This document shows, in pieces, positions 1 through 9,030 of a DNA stretch of 19,993 nt. The notes beneath the pieces were generated by a model. It saw nothing but the letters and a program-made list of their open reading frames with translations, was not told the origin of the DNA and did no database searches. The stretch's first letter is position 1. Every line of letters begins with the position of its first letter. The stretch is from Rhypophila decipiens (taxonomy: Eukaryota > Ascomycota > Sordariomycetes > Sordariales > Naviculisporaceae), in NCBI GenBank assembly GCA_033297075.1, contig MU858359.1:1-19993 (forward strand), written 5' to 3'. The position numbers and the translations under genes were made by a program.

Positions 1-1211
1 TACATACCATTTACTTGATTGGATCTTCCAATCAAGTCTAGTTGCTCTTTTGGGCTATGTTACGTAGTGGTGTGGTATGTCACGATCGTTACAGTCTTCT
101 CATCCTTCTCGAGAGGCATCTCTCCTGCTAATTGGGCAAACGCACGGAGGAAGATACGGTGGGAAAAATGGACATGGGATGATAATTTGAAGCAACGAAA
201 AGAAAGCCAAGAGCCTTACGATCATGGAAATAAACTAAGCAACCGGAGAGGACGGATCTTAATCTTTTATTTGCTAACTCTTGACATTTCATATTAAAAA
301 CAGAGGTTGGAGAGGTTCCGGAGCGAAGGATATACGTAAGACCATGTGAGCCCCCGGGCCTCCCGATGTGGGGCCGGTACGGATACCGCAACTGTGTACG
401 TACTATGTAAATTTGTAAAAGCTGCTAGACTGCCAGGTTTTGACAGAGTTAACCCGTAGCCAATGCTCGAACAGAGTACGATATGAAAGGTTTCTTTGAA
501 TCACGCCACGGAAATATAACAGAAACCCAGACCTACCCGACGCTGAAATGGGCTGAAAATTCTACATACGTATGGTAAACCCGTGACCCTGAAAGCCGAG
601 CAGCCAGGGTGGAGCACGGGCGGCAGACTCCAGCGGGGTCTTGGTTACGGCATTACAGCGCGCCAGGCCTGAAGCGCGCTGAACGCGAAACGCGGTGTCC
701 ACGAGTCGTTATCTTATCGCACAACTCCTTTTCAGGCTTCAGCGATGCGCAGCTCGTCCCGCCGCCATCTCTTCTTTTTTCCTCCTTGTTCCAGTCCTTC
801 TAACCCGCCACGAGCGGGGCTTTTGCGACAACTTTCTTTTATTGACGAACAAACGCGAAAAGGACGACAAACTGCACCTGGTGCATCTGTGGCGCCTGTT
901 CTTTGGTGTGATTCGTGAGAATGCTGCGGTCGACCTGACTCCGACACCCCCCGCGACGACCCCTCTCACGCAAACCTGCGGCTTCTTTGCTCTCCAGACT
1001 CTCGCTTTGCACCGACTCGAACAAACGTGGTCCTTTCCCGGGGGCTCTGGCTTTGGCAAAGTTGGAAAGAAAAACGGCCCATCGCTCCAGCAATTGCAGT
1101 CGACTCCGACGACTCGTCTCCTCCAGCATCTCGAGGAGGCTTCCTCTGCACTCTTCAGATCTGTTCGAGCGCCTCCGTGCTATCATTCCCTGGCTTTACA
1201 GGTCAATCAAA
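1..1211. other. Intergenic region upstream of RNase H1
   Basis: No convincing gene is visible. Several overlapping frames are open between about 700 and 1200 on both strands, but none has a recognisable domain, and the openness fits the C/T-rich base composition. The last part is presumably the promoter and 5' UTR of the RNase H1 gene. A perfect 11-bp inverted repeat sits at 13-37. The frame of RNase H1 stays open upstream of its ATG from 939, as described in the findings. Confidence 0.6.
13..37. repeat. Perfect 11-bp inverted repeat with 3-nt loop
   Basis: ACTTGATTGGA (13-23) is followed after TCT by its exact reverse complement TCCAATCAAGT (27-37). The flanking bases do not pair. It could be a chance hairpin, a binding site, or part of an element cut by the window edge. 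No gene context explains it. Confidence 0.6.
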
Positions 1212-2342
1212 ATGCCGAAACGCAAACCAAACCAGCCAAAGTTCTATGGTGTTCGAGCCGGTCGCAAGCCTGGCGTCTATGACGACTGGGATCTGTGCAA
1301 TAAACAAGTCTCCGGCTTCAAGGGCGCCCTACGTAGGTCCATTTCTTTTCTTCCTTTTTCTCTTGCCCTTTTCCCACCGCTAACATGCCTTTTTACTAGA
1401 CAAGTCCTTCACGACACGCGAACTAGCAGCTGCCTGGGTGGCCGGAGAAGACGTGCTTAACCCTAACGAGCCCATACGATACTACGCCGTCGCCGTCGGT
1501 CATGCTCCCGGCATTTACACAAGTTGGCCAAAATGTCAGGAGGCTTACAGCGGTGTTACCGGGGCAAAATGGCAGAGATTCGACGAACGACATGAGGCTG
1601 AGAAGTGGCTTCGGTCTAATCAGCAGGCCAACACGAAACCGACGGCTGCACCATCAAGACAGGAAGACAAGAAAATACGGACCGTGATTGCACCGCTCGA
1701 AATAACCTCCGACGAGGACCAAGAAGAAGATGACACACCCGAAGAGGTATCGCCACCACCGAAACGGGTCAAGGTTACAAGCCAGCCGGCGAGCAAACCC
1801 GCAACCGGTGCTGGTAAAGTTGTTGTTGTCTACACGGACGGAAGCAGTCTCGGCAACGGCAAATTGGGCGCCACCGCCGGACTCGGCGTTTATTTTGGTG
1901 AAAACGACAAGAGGTACGTCCACGCTCGGTTTGAGATGGTCTGCAGGAGGACCAGTGCTAACAGAGATGGCCGGTCCCAAATAGAAACATATCAGAGCGT
2001 CTGAAGGGCAATCCCCAGACGAACCAACGCGCCGAACTCATGGCCATCCTGCGATGCCTCGAGGTCCTGGGCGACTCACAGCCGGCCGAGATCCGTTCCG
2101 ACAGCAAATACTCTATCCAGTGCGTTACCGAGTGGTACGTGAAGTGGGAGATGAACGGATGGAAGGCGGGCGGCGGCGGGGATGTCAAGAATGTTGACAT
2201 CATCAAGCCGATTCGCGCGCGACTGAAGGCCAGAGAGAGGAAGGGAGTCCGGACCCAGTTTATCTGGGTCAAGGGACATTCTACCGACCCCGGAAATAAC
2301 GCTGCCGACGAACTGGCCGTAGCTGGAGCGAGAATGTTATAA
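1212..2342 (+). CDS. Ribonuclease H1 with two hybrid-binding domains
   Basis: This enzyme cleaves the RNA strand of RNA-DNA hybrids (R-loops, replication primers) in the nucleus and possibly mitochondria. The model is join(1212-1332, 1400-1928, 1985-2342), 335 aa. The introns have donors GTAGGT and GTTTGA, GCTAAC branch points and TAG acceptors. Two viroplasmin/HBD-type domains lie at about 10-55 (KFYGVRAGRKPGVYDDW) and 66-112 (RYYAVAVGHAPGIYTSW). An acidic/proline linker with a PPPKRVKV stretch, possibly a nuclear signal, follows at 142-175. The RNase H fold covers 180-332 and all catalytic residues are present: D187 (YTDGSS), E234 (QRAEL), D256 (SDSKY), H315 (KGHS) and D325 (NNAADELA). Two HBDs also occur in yeast RNH1. 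The ATG at 1212 is the only in-frame AUG since the stop at 936. Recognition of the family is very secure; the second intron rests on restoring the ARNISERLKG..TNQRAEL continuity. Confidence 0.95.
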
Positions 2343-2972
2343 GACAGCTGCTAGCTCTTGAGATATCGATCAGCTATTTTGGGTCTTGCGTTTCAGGGCT
2401 GGATCGTTCAGTTTGATGCCATTTAAGTTGTTAGTGCGTGGGTAGCCGAAGCATAAGGGATGGATATCTTCACTCTATTTCTTTGGATTGTCTTTTGATG
2501 CGGCTATTGGTCTCTTGTTGTGTTTCTCCTCTCTTCTCGGTGTTCGGGTTTGCTCGGCGGTCAGTTAATGGATGAATGTGTGTCTCTGCTCAATAACAAT
2601 CAGCGGATTTTGTCTCCGAATTGAACACGATTTACCTCACTCTGTTGTGTTTTGTCAGGTGTTGTCAAGGCACTTGGACGTGATCTCATGTCACGAATAC
2701 GTCACGGCAGCGCAACCATTTCGCAGACCGTAGCATGCCTAACCCACCACTGTTTGGTCTTGTGCTCTTCCCGCCGCCTAACAACTGCAAGTAGATATTG
2801 TATGGCGGTGTGTTATGGTGGTCCGGTGAGCAGATATATTGGGACGTTCTCTCTCTCCCTTTGCAGCTGCTCGCTTCTCCTCTCTTGCTCTGCTACCGAT
2901 CCTCTCATGACCACAGATTCGGGTTTCTTGTCCATATTCACACTCCATTGATAATAAGCACATCACAAGACG
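2343..2972. other. Intergenic region between RNase H1 and a small mitochondrial-type gene
   Basis: This stretch contains the 3' flank of RNase H1 and the 5' flank of the next gene. Open frames here start at non-ATG codons or have no recognisable features. Pyrimidine-rich tracts around 2850-2890 are consistent with a fungal promoter or 5' UTR. No RNA gene or repeat is seen. Confidence 0.5.
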
Positions 2973-3704
2973 ATGCTTCCCTTCCGAGCAACCCCAGCCA
3001 TCCAGACCATGCGGGTCGTGGTCAACGGCACCGGCGTGGGATTATTCCCTCGCCCAGTAGTCTCGTCGACTGGAACCGCAGCTGCATCGGCAATTTGTCT
3101 CAACAACCAGCGACACTTTTTTCTGCCGGCGTTGCAGCAGCGGTTTGCTTCGTTGGGCAGCAGCGGAAGATCGAGCATCAGTTCAAAGAGCTCGTCGTCG
3201 GCCTCGAGCGCCATGGACGAGATCATTGATGCTGATATCGATATTAGTGACCCGCCTGAGGCGGTTGGTGCTTCGAATGCAGCTACTGCACGGGCGAATA
3301 GTGAGAGGATGGGACATGGACGGGTGATTGATGAGGAGGGGAATACTGTTTTGTGAGTTTCTTTCAGTCCAGCAGCAGATGACTGAGCGGGAAGTCTGTT
3401 AGGGAGCAAGTAATGCTAATGATCTTCGGTGATCGATAGGTACGCATCAGCAGGCGCCCTAGGTCTGCTGGGCCTATACTCCATCTTCCACGAACCCATC
3501 GTCGAATCAGGCAGCTCTGGCAGCAGCAGCAGCGGTGGCAGCGGAATTCTGTCGAGATCGTCCAACGAGCTAGACCCAGGCACGGACGCTCGAGGACGCA
3601 CCTCGCCGCTGAGTTCGATCAAGGCCTCGTCCAGGCAGCATCATGATCTGCCTGCTCATGCACCCGGCGGTGAGACCATCGAGTTTAAGCTTGGGAGGGG
3701 TTGA
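2973..3704 (+). CDS. Small predicted mitochondrial protein, function unknown
   Basis: The model is join(2973-3352, 3440-3704), 214 aa. The 87-nt intron has a consensus GTGAGT donor, a TGCTAAT branch point and a GATAG acceptor. I do not recognise the family. Residues 1-81 contain seven Arg/Lys and no Asp or Glu, with many Ser/Ala: a classic mitochondrial presequence composition. A Ser-rich stretch at 63-80 is followed by an acidic patch (DEIIDADIDISD, 82-93), then the best-looking core, GHGRVIDEEGNTVL joined across the splice to YASAGALGLLGLYSIF (128-143), which could be one membrane helix. The C-terminal 70 residues are low-complexity Ser/Gly and probably disordered. It may be an inner-membrane accessory protein; that is inference from composition only. 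The intron and reading frame are well supported. Confidence 0.7.
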
Positions 3705-5531
3705 TTTCTTTGTTTGTTCACCCCTCCCTTTCACATATCACTGTCGGTTGCGTTGTTTTCTTTTTGTTCTTGGTTCCCCTTTTCTCGCCGCTTCCCTCAG
3801 TGGCTTCGAAGTTGAGATCAGACTTCTGACGGGTTGATATATCCGACTTTGGCCTGCTCTTCCGGATGGGAGAGTACAAGTCAAAGTCTATCCGTGTGTT
3901 ACAACAAATACAGATCATCTCAATCAGGTCGACGTATTACTCTTTGGCCCGTAACCAGTAACGTTTTGTGTCCCCCCGAGAGAAAGAATGGATTGCTGAG
4001 TGGTTGATACGCATTTTCTAGATGACCGAGACCATGACAACAAAATCGAAATGGACAAACCGAACTGGACGTTCGGGCGGCTTGGGCAACGACACGGATC
4101 ATATGTGGAACCGGACCTCGCTTGTTCGAGGGTTGTGTTGGAACTTTTGAGGATTGACTAACTTCTTGGAGGGACCTTTTTCTTTGTGTCAATGAGCTCT
4201 TATTACAGTTATCGGCTGATCAGGATATGTAAACAAGAATGAGGATGAGTGACACGAGAAGGGTGGATTTGTAAGATATGGTGATGGTTTCTGTTCATCT
4301 AATGTACATAGTATCATGGAAATGGCGCAATAGGATCAACAGGTTTCTTTTTCTCTGTGAAAGCTGTCTGGCGGTTTAGAGTGTTCATCACCACAAACGG
4401 ACCCCAATCCGATGACGTGATATCTACAGTTCACACCCACTCCTTCATGCCGTCATGGGATAACAGTCTCATACTAATTCTCCGAAAATGACAAATTTCA
4501 GCTATTTATAAAGCTCCTTCCATGTCAATGGTATCTGACGACACGCCGACCTTTTGAGCCTCCGCGGAGGCTCCGAATACCATCGGAGTCGGACCAGTCC
4601 AGTCCGTATCCGTATTATCGACAAGCATCAACAAACCAACAGGACAGACACTCGCATGGGGGCCAGATTAAATGGGCATTCCTCGTGTCCACATGGAATC
4701 TTGGATCTGCAGAGGACAATCTGCCAGTCTGCCATCCCGGATGGTGGCATGGTGCACTGCAGATTGATTCCCAACTGGCGCCGTTGGCGTGACAAGATGC
4801 AGAAAAAGGAGACGTTTGTTTTGAGTTGGCCGAGAGAGACAACTCCGGAAGCGTCCTCGTGATTGGCCGGCTCGGATCTTGATAGTCGGCCATGGTCATG
4901 TACTCCTGTCATACATGAAGCGAGCGCGGACTTGGGGACATTCAGGGGTGGCGTAGGCTCTTAGCTTGGGCCAGAGAACCAAGATCCGAGACCGAGATCT
5001 GTCAGTCTGCCGTACAAGGGCAGACTTGACCAGTTCTAGTCAGATGGGATGGCACATTACAGCGCAGGAAGTAAATACCTTACAGACTTGGCGGCGGGAC
5101 CACCGAAATGGACTATCCGACATTTGCCTGCGAGGCAAGTGCGATCAATCATCCACCCGCAGAAGTAGCGGGACTCGAGATGCCGTGGCTTTTTGTTTCT
5201 TGTCTGTTATTGGACCGAGGAGACTTTCTCGGTGCAATGTTGTGCTTTCCTTGTGCCCTTGGCTGAAGGTGCGGATGAATGTCACTTTCACTTTCGTTGG
5301 TGGTCCCATCCCATGGACCTGTCATAATAGGATGGGAACCTGGACTGAGATAGGCGTGCATATGGTCCGCGGAGCAGAATATTGGACGACAGTGGAGTCA
5401 AGCTCTGGTCCCTGGGAAGGTATAAGGTGCGGCTCCCAAACCTTTTTCGCCCGAACATTGCTCGAGGAAGACACCAGACCAACCACTGTTGACGGAAACA
5501 GGACATCACCAGCGACGTGCCGACAAGTAGA
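3705..5531. other. Long intergenic region before the Clr5-domain gene
   Basis: About 1.8 kb without a convincing gene. The longest open frame (+, about 4966-5667) begins at a non-ATG codon, has no family features, and is out of frame with the real Clr5 exon it overlaps. A TATTTATAAA sequence lies at 4503-4512. A perfect palindrome and an adjacent inverted repeat lie at 4556-4588. The region probably holds the Clr5-gene promoter. Confidence 0.5.
4556..4573. promoter_or_regulatory. 18-bp perfect palindrome, possible Zn2Cys6-type site
   Basis: GAGCCTCCGCGGAGGCTC reads identically on both strands. Immediately downstream, CTCCGA (4571-4576) and TCGGAG (4583-4588) form a second inverted repeat that overlaps it. 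CGG/CCG half-sites in inverted arrangement are typical targets of fungal Zn2Cys6 dimers, but this particular spacing is not one I can assign. It sits about 50 bp downstream of a TATA-like sequence and about 960 bp upstream of the Clr5 gene. The palindrome is certain; the regulatory role is inference. Confidence 0.4.
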
Positions 5532-7320
5532 ATGGAGCAGCCTCAACAACGTACACGCCGTACGTACAAGAGATATCCGCCTGGAGTCTGGAACAAGCAC
5601 AAAGAAACGGTTCGTCGCCTGTTTTTGGGCCAGGACAAGACCCACAAGGAAGTCGTTGCCATGCTGAGCGAACGCTATGATCTAACAATTGGGTAAGTCT
5701 GTCTCTCGAGCTCCTTTGCGGGATGCTGACTTTGTTTGATGCCATGTCAGAGAGAGGCAGCTCAAACGAAAGACAGAGGAATGGGGCTTCTTCAAGAATA
5801 TTCGAAGCAGGGAGATGAACAAGATGGTCCGGACGCGGATCCGACGCAGGAAAGAGCTCGATCGCCCTACCGAATTTGGCCGAAAGCACGGTGATGGCGA
5901 GTTTCACCAAGTCCCAACGGCAAAACTAGCCCTGCACGAAAGAAGAATGGAGTCTGACCCTGGCTCGCCGTCGTCGACCTGCTCGAGTGAGGCCCCCTTC
6001 TTGCCAGGTCATGATATAGACACCAGCTGACTATTGTAACTTGTACATACCTTAGGCTTGCCATCAAACATCGAATGCTATACACCGTCCGACGCTGCAG
6101 AGAGCCCACCCGGCAGTGAAATGGAAACAACTCCCACCACTCCTACCACCGTGATCCAGATCCCCAAGCCCTCTCTCCCGTCCGCAAAGGAAGTCCAGGT
6201 TGCGGCGCAGTTCGCCTTGGACGCCAAATACCACGAAGCAGCAAGTCACTTCAGACAGCTCAGTCGACTCACAAGGAGCCCATGGGGATCGGTCCTGTAT
6301 GACTTCAACGCCGAAATCATGGACATCGCTAGCCACGGAGGATGTCCACAGACCATAGCAGTCAGGACCTCCAGCGCTCTCTCTCGCTACCTGTTCCGTG
6401 AAAGGGAGAAACACCGCACCATCAGCCTATTCTCAATAACAGCTGCAAGAGACACAAATGTATTAAACAAGGTATCCTCAGGTCTTCGAACGAACGCAAA
6501 GTTCTGGGGCTCGGTGGTGGTCCAGCAGCGAGTATTGCAGATTTGGCAGCCCATACTAGGACCAGACCATCCAAAGATGACTGCCGCGCGAGATGACCTA
6601 GCCTTGAAGCGCAGCGCCACCATTGTCAACCTGGATGCTCATCCTCACTCGGTCGCATCGCAAGGCACACTCGAGGATTTTCCGGAGCTCGATGAAACCC
6701 TTGAGGCCCTGTTTTCTCTCGGTGATGGACCACCTGATCAGCCCCGTTCCAGAATAGAGGCCATGGAAAGGTCAAGGGTGGGACTGCCCACCCACAACAA
6801 GGCCATGATGCGATTCGGTAGATCGAGAGCGCTCCTAGCCTTGCTGTATTCTCTCACAGAGCAGTACGCTGGGGCGCAAAGCGCGTTCCATGACAGCGCC
6901 GAGACTCTGTGCTACGAGACGTGTGTCGAGGTCAAGCTGCACAGGATGTTGTGGGACGCCGAGCACAGAACGCGAATATGGGACTGGGACGGGGCGTGGA
7001 AACTCTTGGGTGAATCACGTCGGGTCTTTGATGGTGCTGAGAGGTCATCTCCGTTCTTTGCGTGGCATTTTACCGAGAGGTTCGCTGTCTTGGAATCCGC
7101 TGTTCAGCAGAGGATGTCTGTTGATCGGGTCAGCGAGCTGGGGGATGTTGATAATCTTCGAGGGCAAGTGGACGGCTTCCACTTGTCTGGTTTTGGCGAT
7201 GGCCAGGATGCCCGTTTGGAATCACAAAAGCAATGGGTCAAGTCCACCATTACCAGCGGCGCAGGTGTAGACATTGGGGCTTGGCGGGACTTTGTGCACT
7301 TGTCGAATAGTAACTCATAA
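5532..7320 (+). CDS. Clr5-domain protein
   Basis: The model is join(5532-5692, 5751-6007, 6056-7320), 560 aa. The N-terminal Clr5 domain (about 15-70) is recognisable: PPGVWNKHKETVRRLFLGQ, then DKTHKEVVAML, then GERQLKRKTEEWGFFKN, the usual W..HK / L..KTHKEV..ML / RQ.K.K...WGF.KN pattern. A basic segment follows (RTRIRRRK, about 81-88). The long C-terminal part is mostly helical in appearance, with no motif I can name. Clr5 domains are named after an S. pombe silencing factor and occur widely in filamentous fungi, usually at the N-terminus of poorly characterised proteins; a nuclear or DNA-binding role is presumed. Intron 1 is canonical (GTAAGT, GCTGAC, CAG). Intron 2 is 48 nt with a weaker GTCATG donor, GCTGAC and TTAG. 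Retaining it would give a protein of only 146 aa. The ATG is the first in frame with the domain. Confidence 0.82.
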
Positions 7321-7358
7321 TGTTGAGAATTACTCGAAGGGGATATCAGACAACTACT

Positions 7359-8534
7359 TTAATCTGGCGAGACGCCCTTGACGAGATCCTCTAATGAGAG
7401 AATGGGCATATCGGACCCTATTTCACCCCTGCGACCACCTTTCTGCCAGTACCTTTCCACAATGTACTCCAACTGGGAATCGTCTACCAAAGTGTACAAC
7501 CTTGTGCCGTGGACTGCATTGTACAGCCAAACCTGGAACAAGTTCTCGTACACGTAGTTGTCCGAGTTGAGGCGCCAGTTCCAAATGCCCGGGGCTTTGC
7601 CGTCAATTACCTCCTGCACTTTGCTTTTGACTCCCTCAAAAGTCTGGCAGGCCACATTGTTCACCCATGGCCGCTCACTGTGGAGCCCCCACACCAACCT
7701 CTCCCGTTTGAACCCCTTGACGGCGGCGAGGTAATCCTCGGGCTCCGTTTCAGCTCCACCATCGTAGTTTTGCACATTGATGTAGTCGCACGATGAGGCA
7801 ATGCTTGAGTCGAGGAATTCGGCCCTGAAGGGCGTTATGGAGACGGAAAAACAGGGCTCGAGTTCCCTCCGTACGGCAGCCAGAACCCGTGGTAGATTTT
7901 CCGATAAATTGCTACCCTCGACGTCGACGTCGTAGCCATCGATACGCGCCGATACCGTGCCACTGCCGCTCAGCGCGGGGAGGGTCCTGTTATAATAGCC
8001 CTCGACGAAGGAAGCGACCGACTTGGCGTAGCGAGTTATCTTGGTCTCATCGGTACCGAAGGACTTGAAGTCCCTGTTGTCTTGGTTGTCACTTTCGCCC
8101 ATGTACTGCACGACCACGATCTTGATTTTGGAGTTCTGGGTGCGCGCCGCGCGAACCACCCATTCGAAGCGGGCATTGAGGTTGAGGTTGGAGCCATCAC
8201 CACCCAGGATGAAGTCGGTGCCGCCGACTTTGACGCTAAAGGGGCCGACAAAGAGCACGTCCACGGCATCGAAGCGTATGTGCTTCCAGGCAGGAATGAT
8301 ACCGGCTATCTCACTTCCCTCGACTAAAAGTACGTGGCTATTCACAAAACGAGATCCCCAGGGGCTGGTTTGGACTTGGTGGTGGTGGTGCCACCAATCC
8401 TTGGGCTTGTGCGCCTCGAGGCTGTCGAGGGCGATGCCGGCGGTCGGGGCTTGGGCTGCTTGAGCGGCTTCGGCGGCCAGGCAGAGGTTAGCGCCGGTGA
8501 GGATGGCGATGGCGGTGGCAAGGATCAGTTTCAT
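7359..8534 (-). CDS. Secreted GH18-like glycoside hydrolase
   Basis: This is an intronless 391-aa protein. The start is the ATG at 8534, which begins a clear signal peptide (MKLILATAIAILTGANLCLA); the frame extends further only through a GTG. Residues 199-206, DGYDVDVE, match the GH18 catalytic signature DxxDxDxE with the proton-donor Glu at 206. YINVQNYD (251-258) resembles the later GH18 strand that contributes the D/Y pair near the active site, and PGIWNWRL (315-322) resembles the last-strand Trp motif. The usual SxGG strand is not conserved; KIVVVQYMGE (about 138-147) stands in its place. Known GH18 members are chitinases or endo-beta-N-acetylglucosaminidases, and some are non-catalytic lectins. 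Which applies here cannot be decided. Other visible points are a WWHHHH run (47-52) and a possible N-glycosylation site (NRT, 182). The gene ends 38 bp from the oppositely oriented Clr5 gene, so their 3' UTRs likely overlap. Confidence 0.75.
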   Translation of the reverse strand: MKLILATAIAILTGANLCLAAEAAQAAQAPTAGIALDSLEAHKPKDWWHHHHQVQTSPWGSRFVNSHVLLVEGSEIAGIIPAWKHIRFDAVDVLFVGPFSVKVGGTDFILGGDGSNLNLNARFEWVVRAARTQNSKIKIVVVQYMGESDNQDNRDFKSFGTDETKITRYAKSVASFVEGYYNRTLPALSGSGTVSARIDGYDVDVEGSNLSENLPRVLAAVRRELEPCFSVSITPFRAEFLDSSIASSCDYINVQNYDGGAETEPEDYLAAVKGFKRERLVWGLHSERPWVNNVACQTFEGVKSKVQEVIDGKAPGIWNWRLNSDNYVYENLFQVWLYNAVHGTRLYTLVDDSQLEYIVERYWQKGGRRGEIGSDMPILSLEDLVKGVSPD

Positions 8535-8611
8535 TATGGCGATGGGCAGGCGATGTGAGAGCGTGGTACAGATTGGGTCCAGACGAGACACGAGTATGCA
8601 TCAATATCATT

Positions 8612-8856
8612 AGGCACCTAATATACTGGCACCAGTCCGCTCGTATACGGGCACCAGTCTTCTTATATATAGGGACTACTCTTCTTAGAATAGAGGCTTT
8701 AAGTGGCTAGAATACATAACTTAACTGGCTGGAATAAATGCCTTTACTAGCTAGAATAAATGCCTTGAGTGGCTGGAATAAATGCCTTGACTGGCTGGAA
8801 TAAATGCCTTGGGGTGCCAGTATACGAGAGTAGTGATGCCTGAATATTAGGCGCCT
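8612..8856. mobile_element. MITE-like element with terminal inverted repeats and 6-bp target duplication
   Basis: The left end AGGCACCTAATAT (8612-8624) and the right end ATATTAGGCGCCT (8844-8856) are inverted repeats with 12 of 13 matches. A second, perfect 12-bp inverted pair lies inside: TATACTGGCACC (8622-8633) and GGTGCCAGTATA (8813-8824). The flanks carry a direct repeat ATCATT at 8606-8611 and 8857-8862, as expected for a target-site duplication. The element is 245 bp and has no coding capacity, so it would be non-autonomous. It lies 77 bp upstream of the GH18 start codon and between that gene and the 3' end of the ankyrin gene. The superfamily cannot be told from this copy alone. Confidence 0.7.
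8622..8856. repeat. Degenerate 22-bp tandem repeat array filling the MITE
   Basis: The element can be cut into units of 22 bp (one is 23) starting at 8622, 8644, 8666, 8689, 8711, 8733, 8755, 8777, 8799, 8821 and 8843 (partial). The best-conserved units are 6-9, each starting AATAAATGCCTT and most ending in GGCTGG or GCTAG. Outer units begin TATAC or AATA and keep the register although their sequence has drifted. The last partial unit is itself the right terminal repeat. So the inverted repeats and the tandem units are the same material rather than separate modules. Confidence 0.75.
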
Positions 8857-9030
8857 ATCATTACCGATATATGATACAGGATACTAGGTGGTTGGGAAAT
8901 TCCTTTGCCCCAGCCACAGGCATCTCACACTGACTGAAACTGGTTAATAATTGGTCACTGTGGCTGGCTGCATTCCCAAGCTTTCCCTCCTTTCATTCAG
9001 AAAATTCAAATTCCCAAGCTGAACCATTGT
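8857..9030. other. Short spacer between MITE and ankyrin gene
   Basis: This 174-bp A/T-rich stretch begins with the right copy of the ATCATT duplication and leads to the stop codon of the ankyrin gene. It is probably that gene's 3' UTR and polyadenylation region. No gene is seen. Confidence 0.4.

Noticed and set aside
695..1282. A 195-codon open frame on the plus strand upstream of and overlapping RNase H1
   Set aside because: It begins at a non-ATG codon, overlaps RNase H1 exon 1 in another frame, and has no recognisable domain. Several frames on both strands are open here, which fits base composition.
3920..4192. A 90-codon minus-strand open frame in the 1.8-kb gap
   Set aside because: No domain, signal or splice structure supports it.
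4966..5667. A 233-codon open frame on the plus strand
   Set aside because: It starts at a non-ATG codon, overlaps the Clr5 exon in a different frame, and its translation shows no family features or splice partner.
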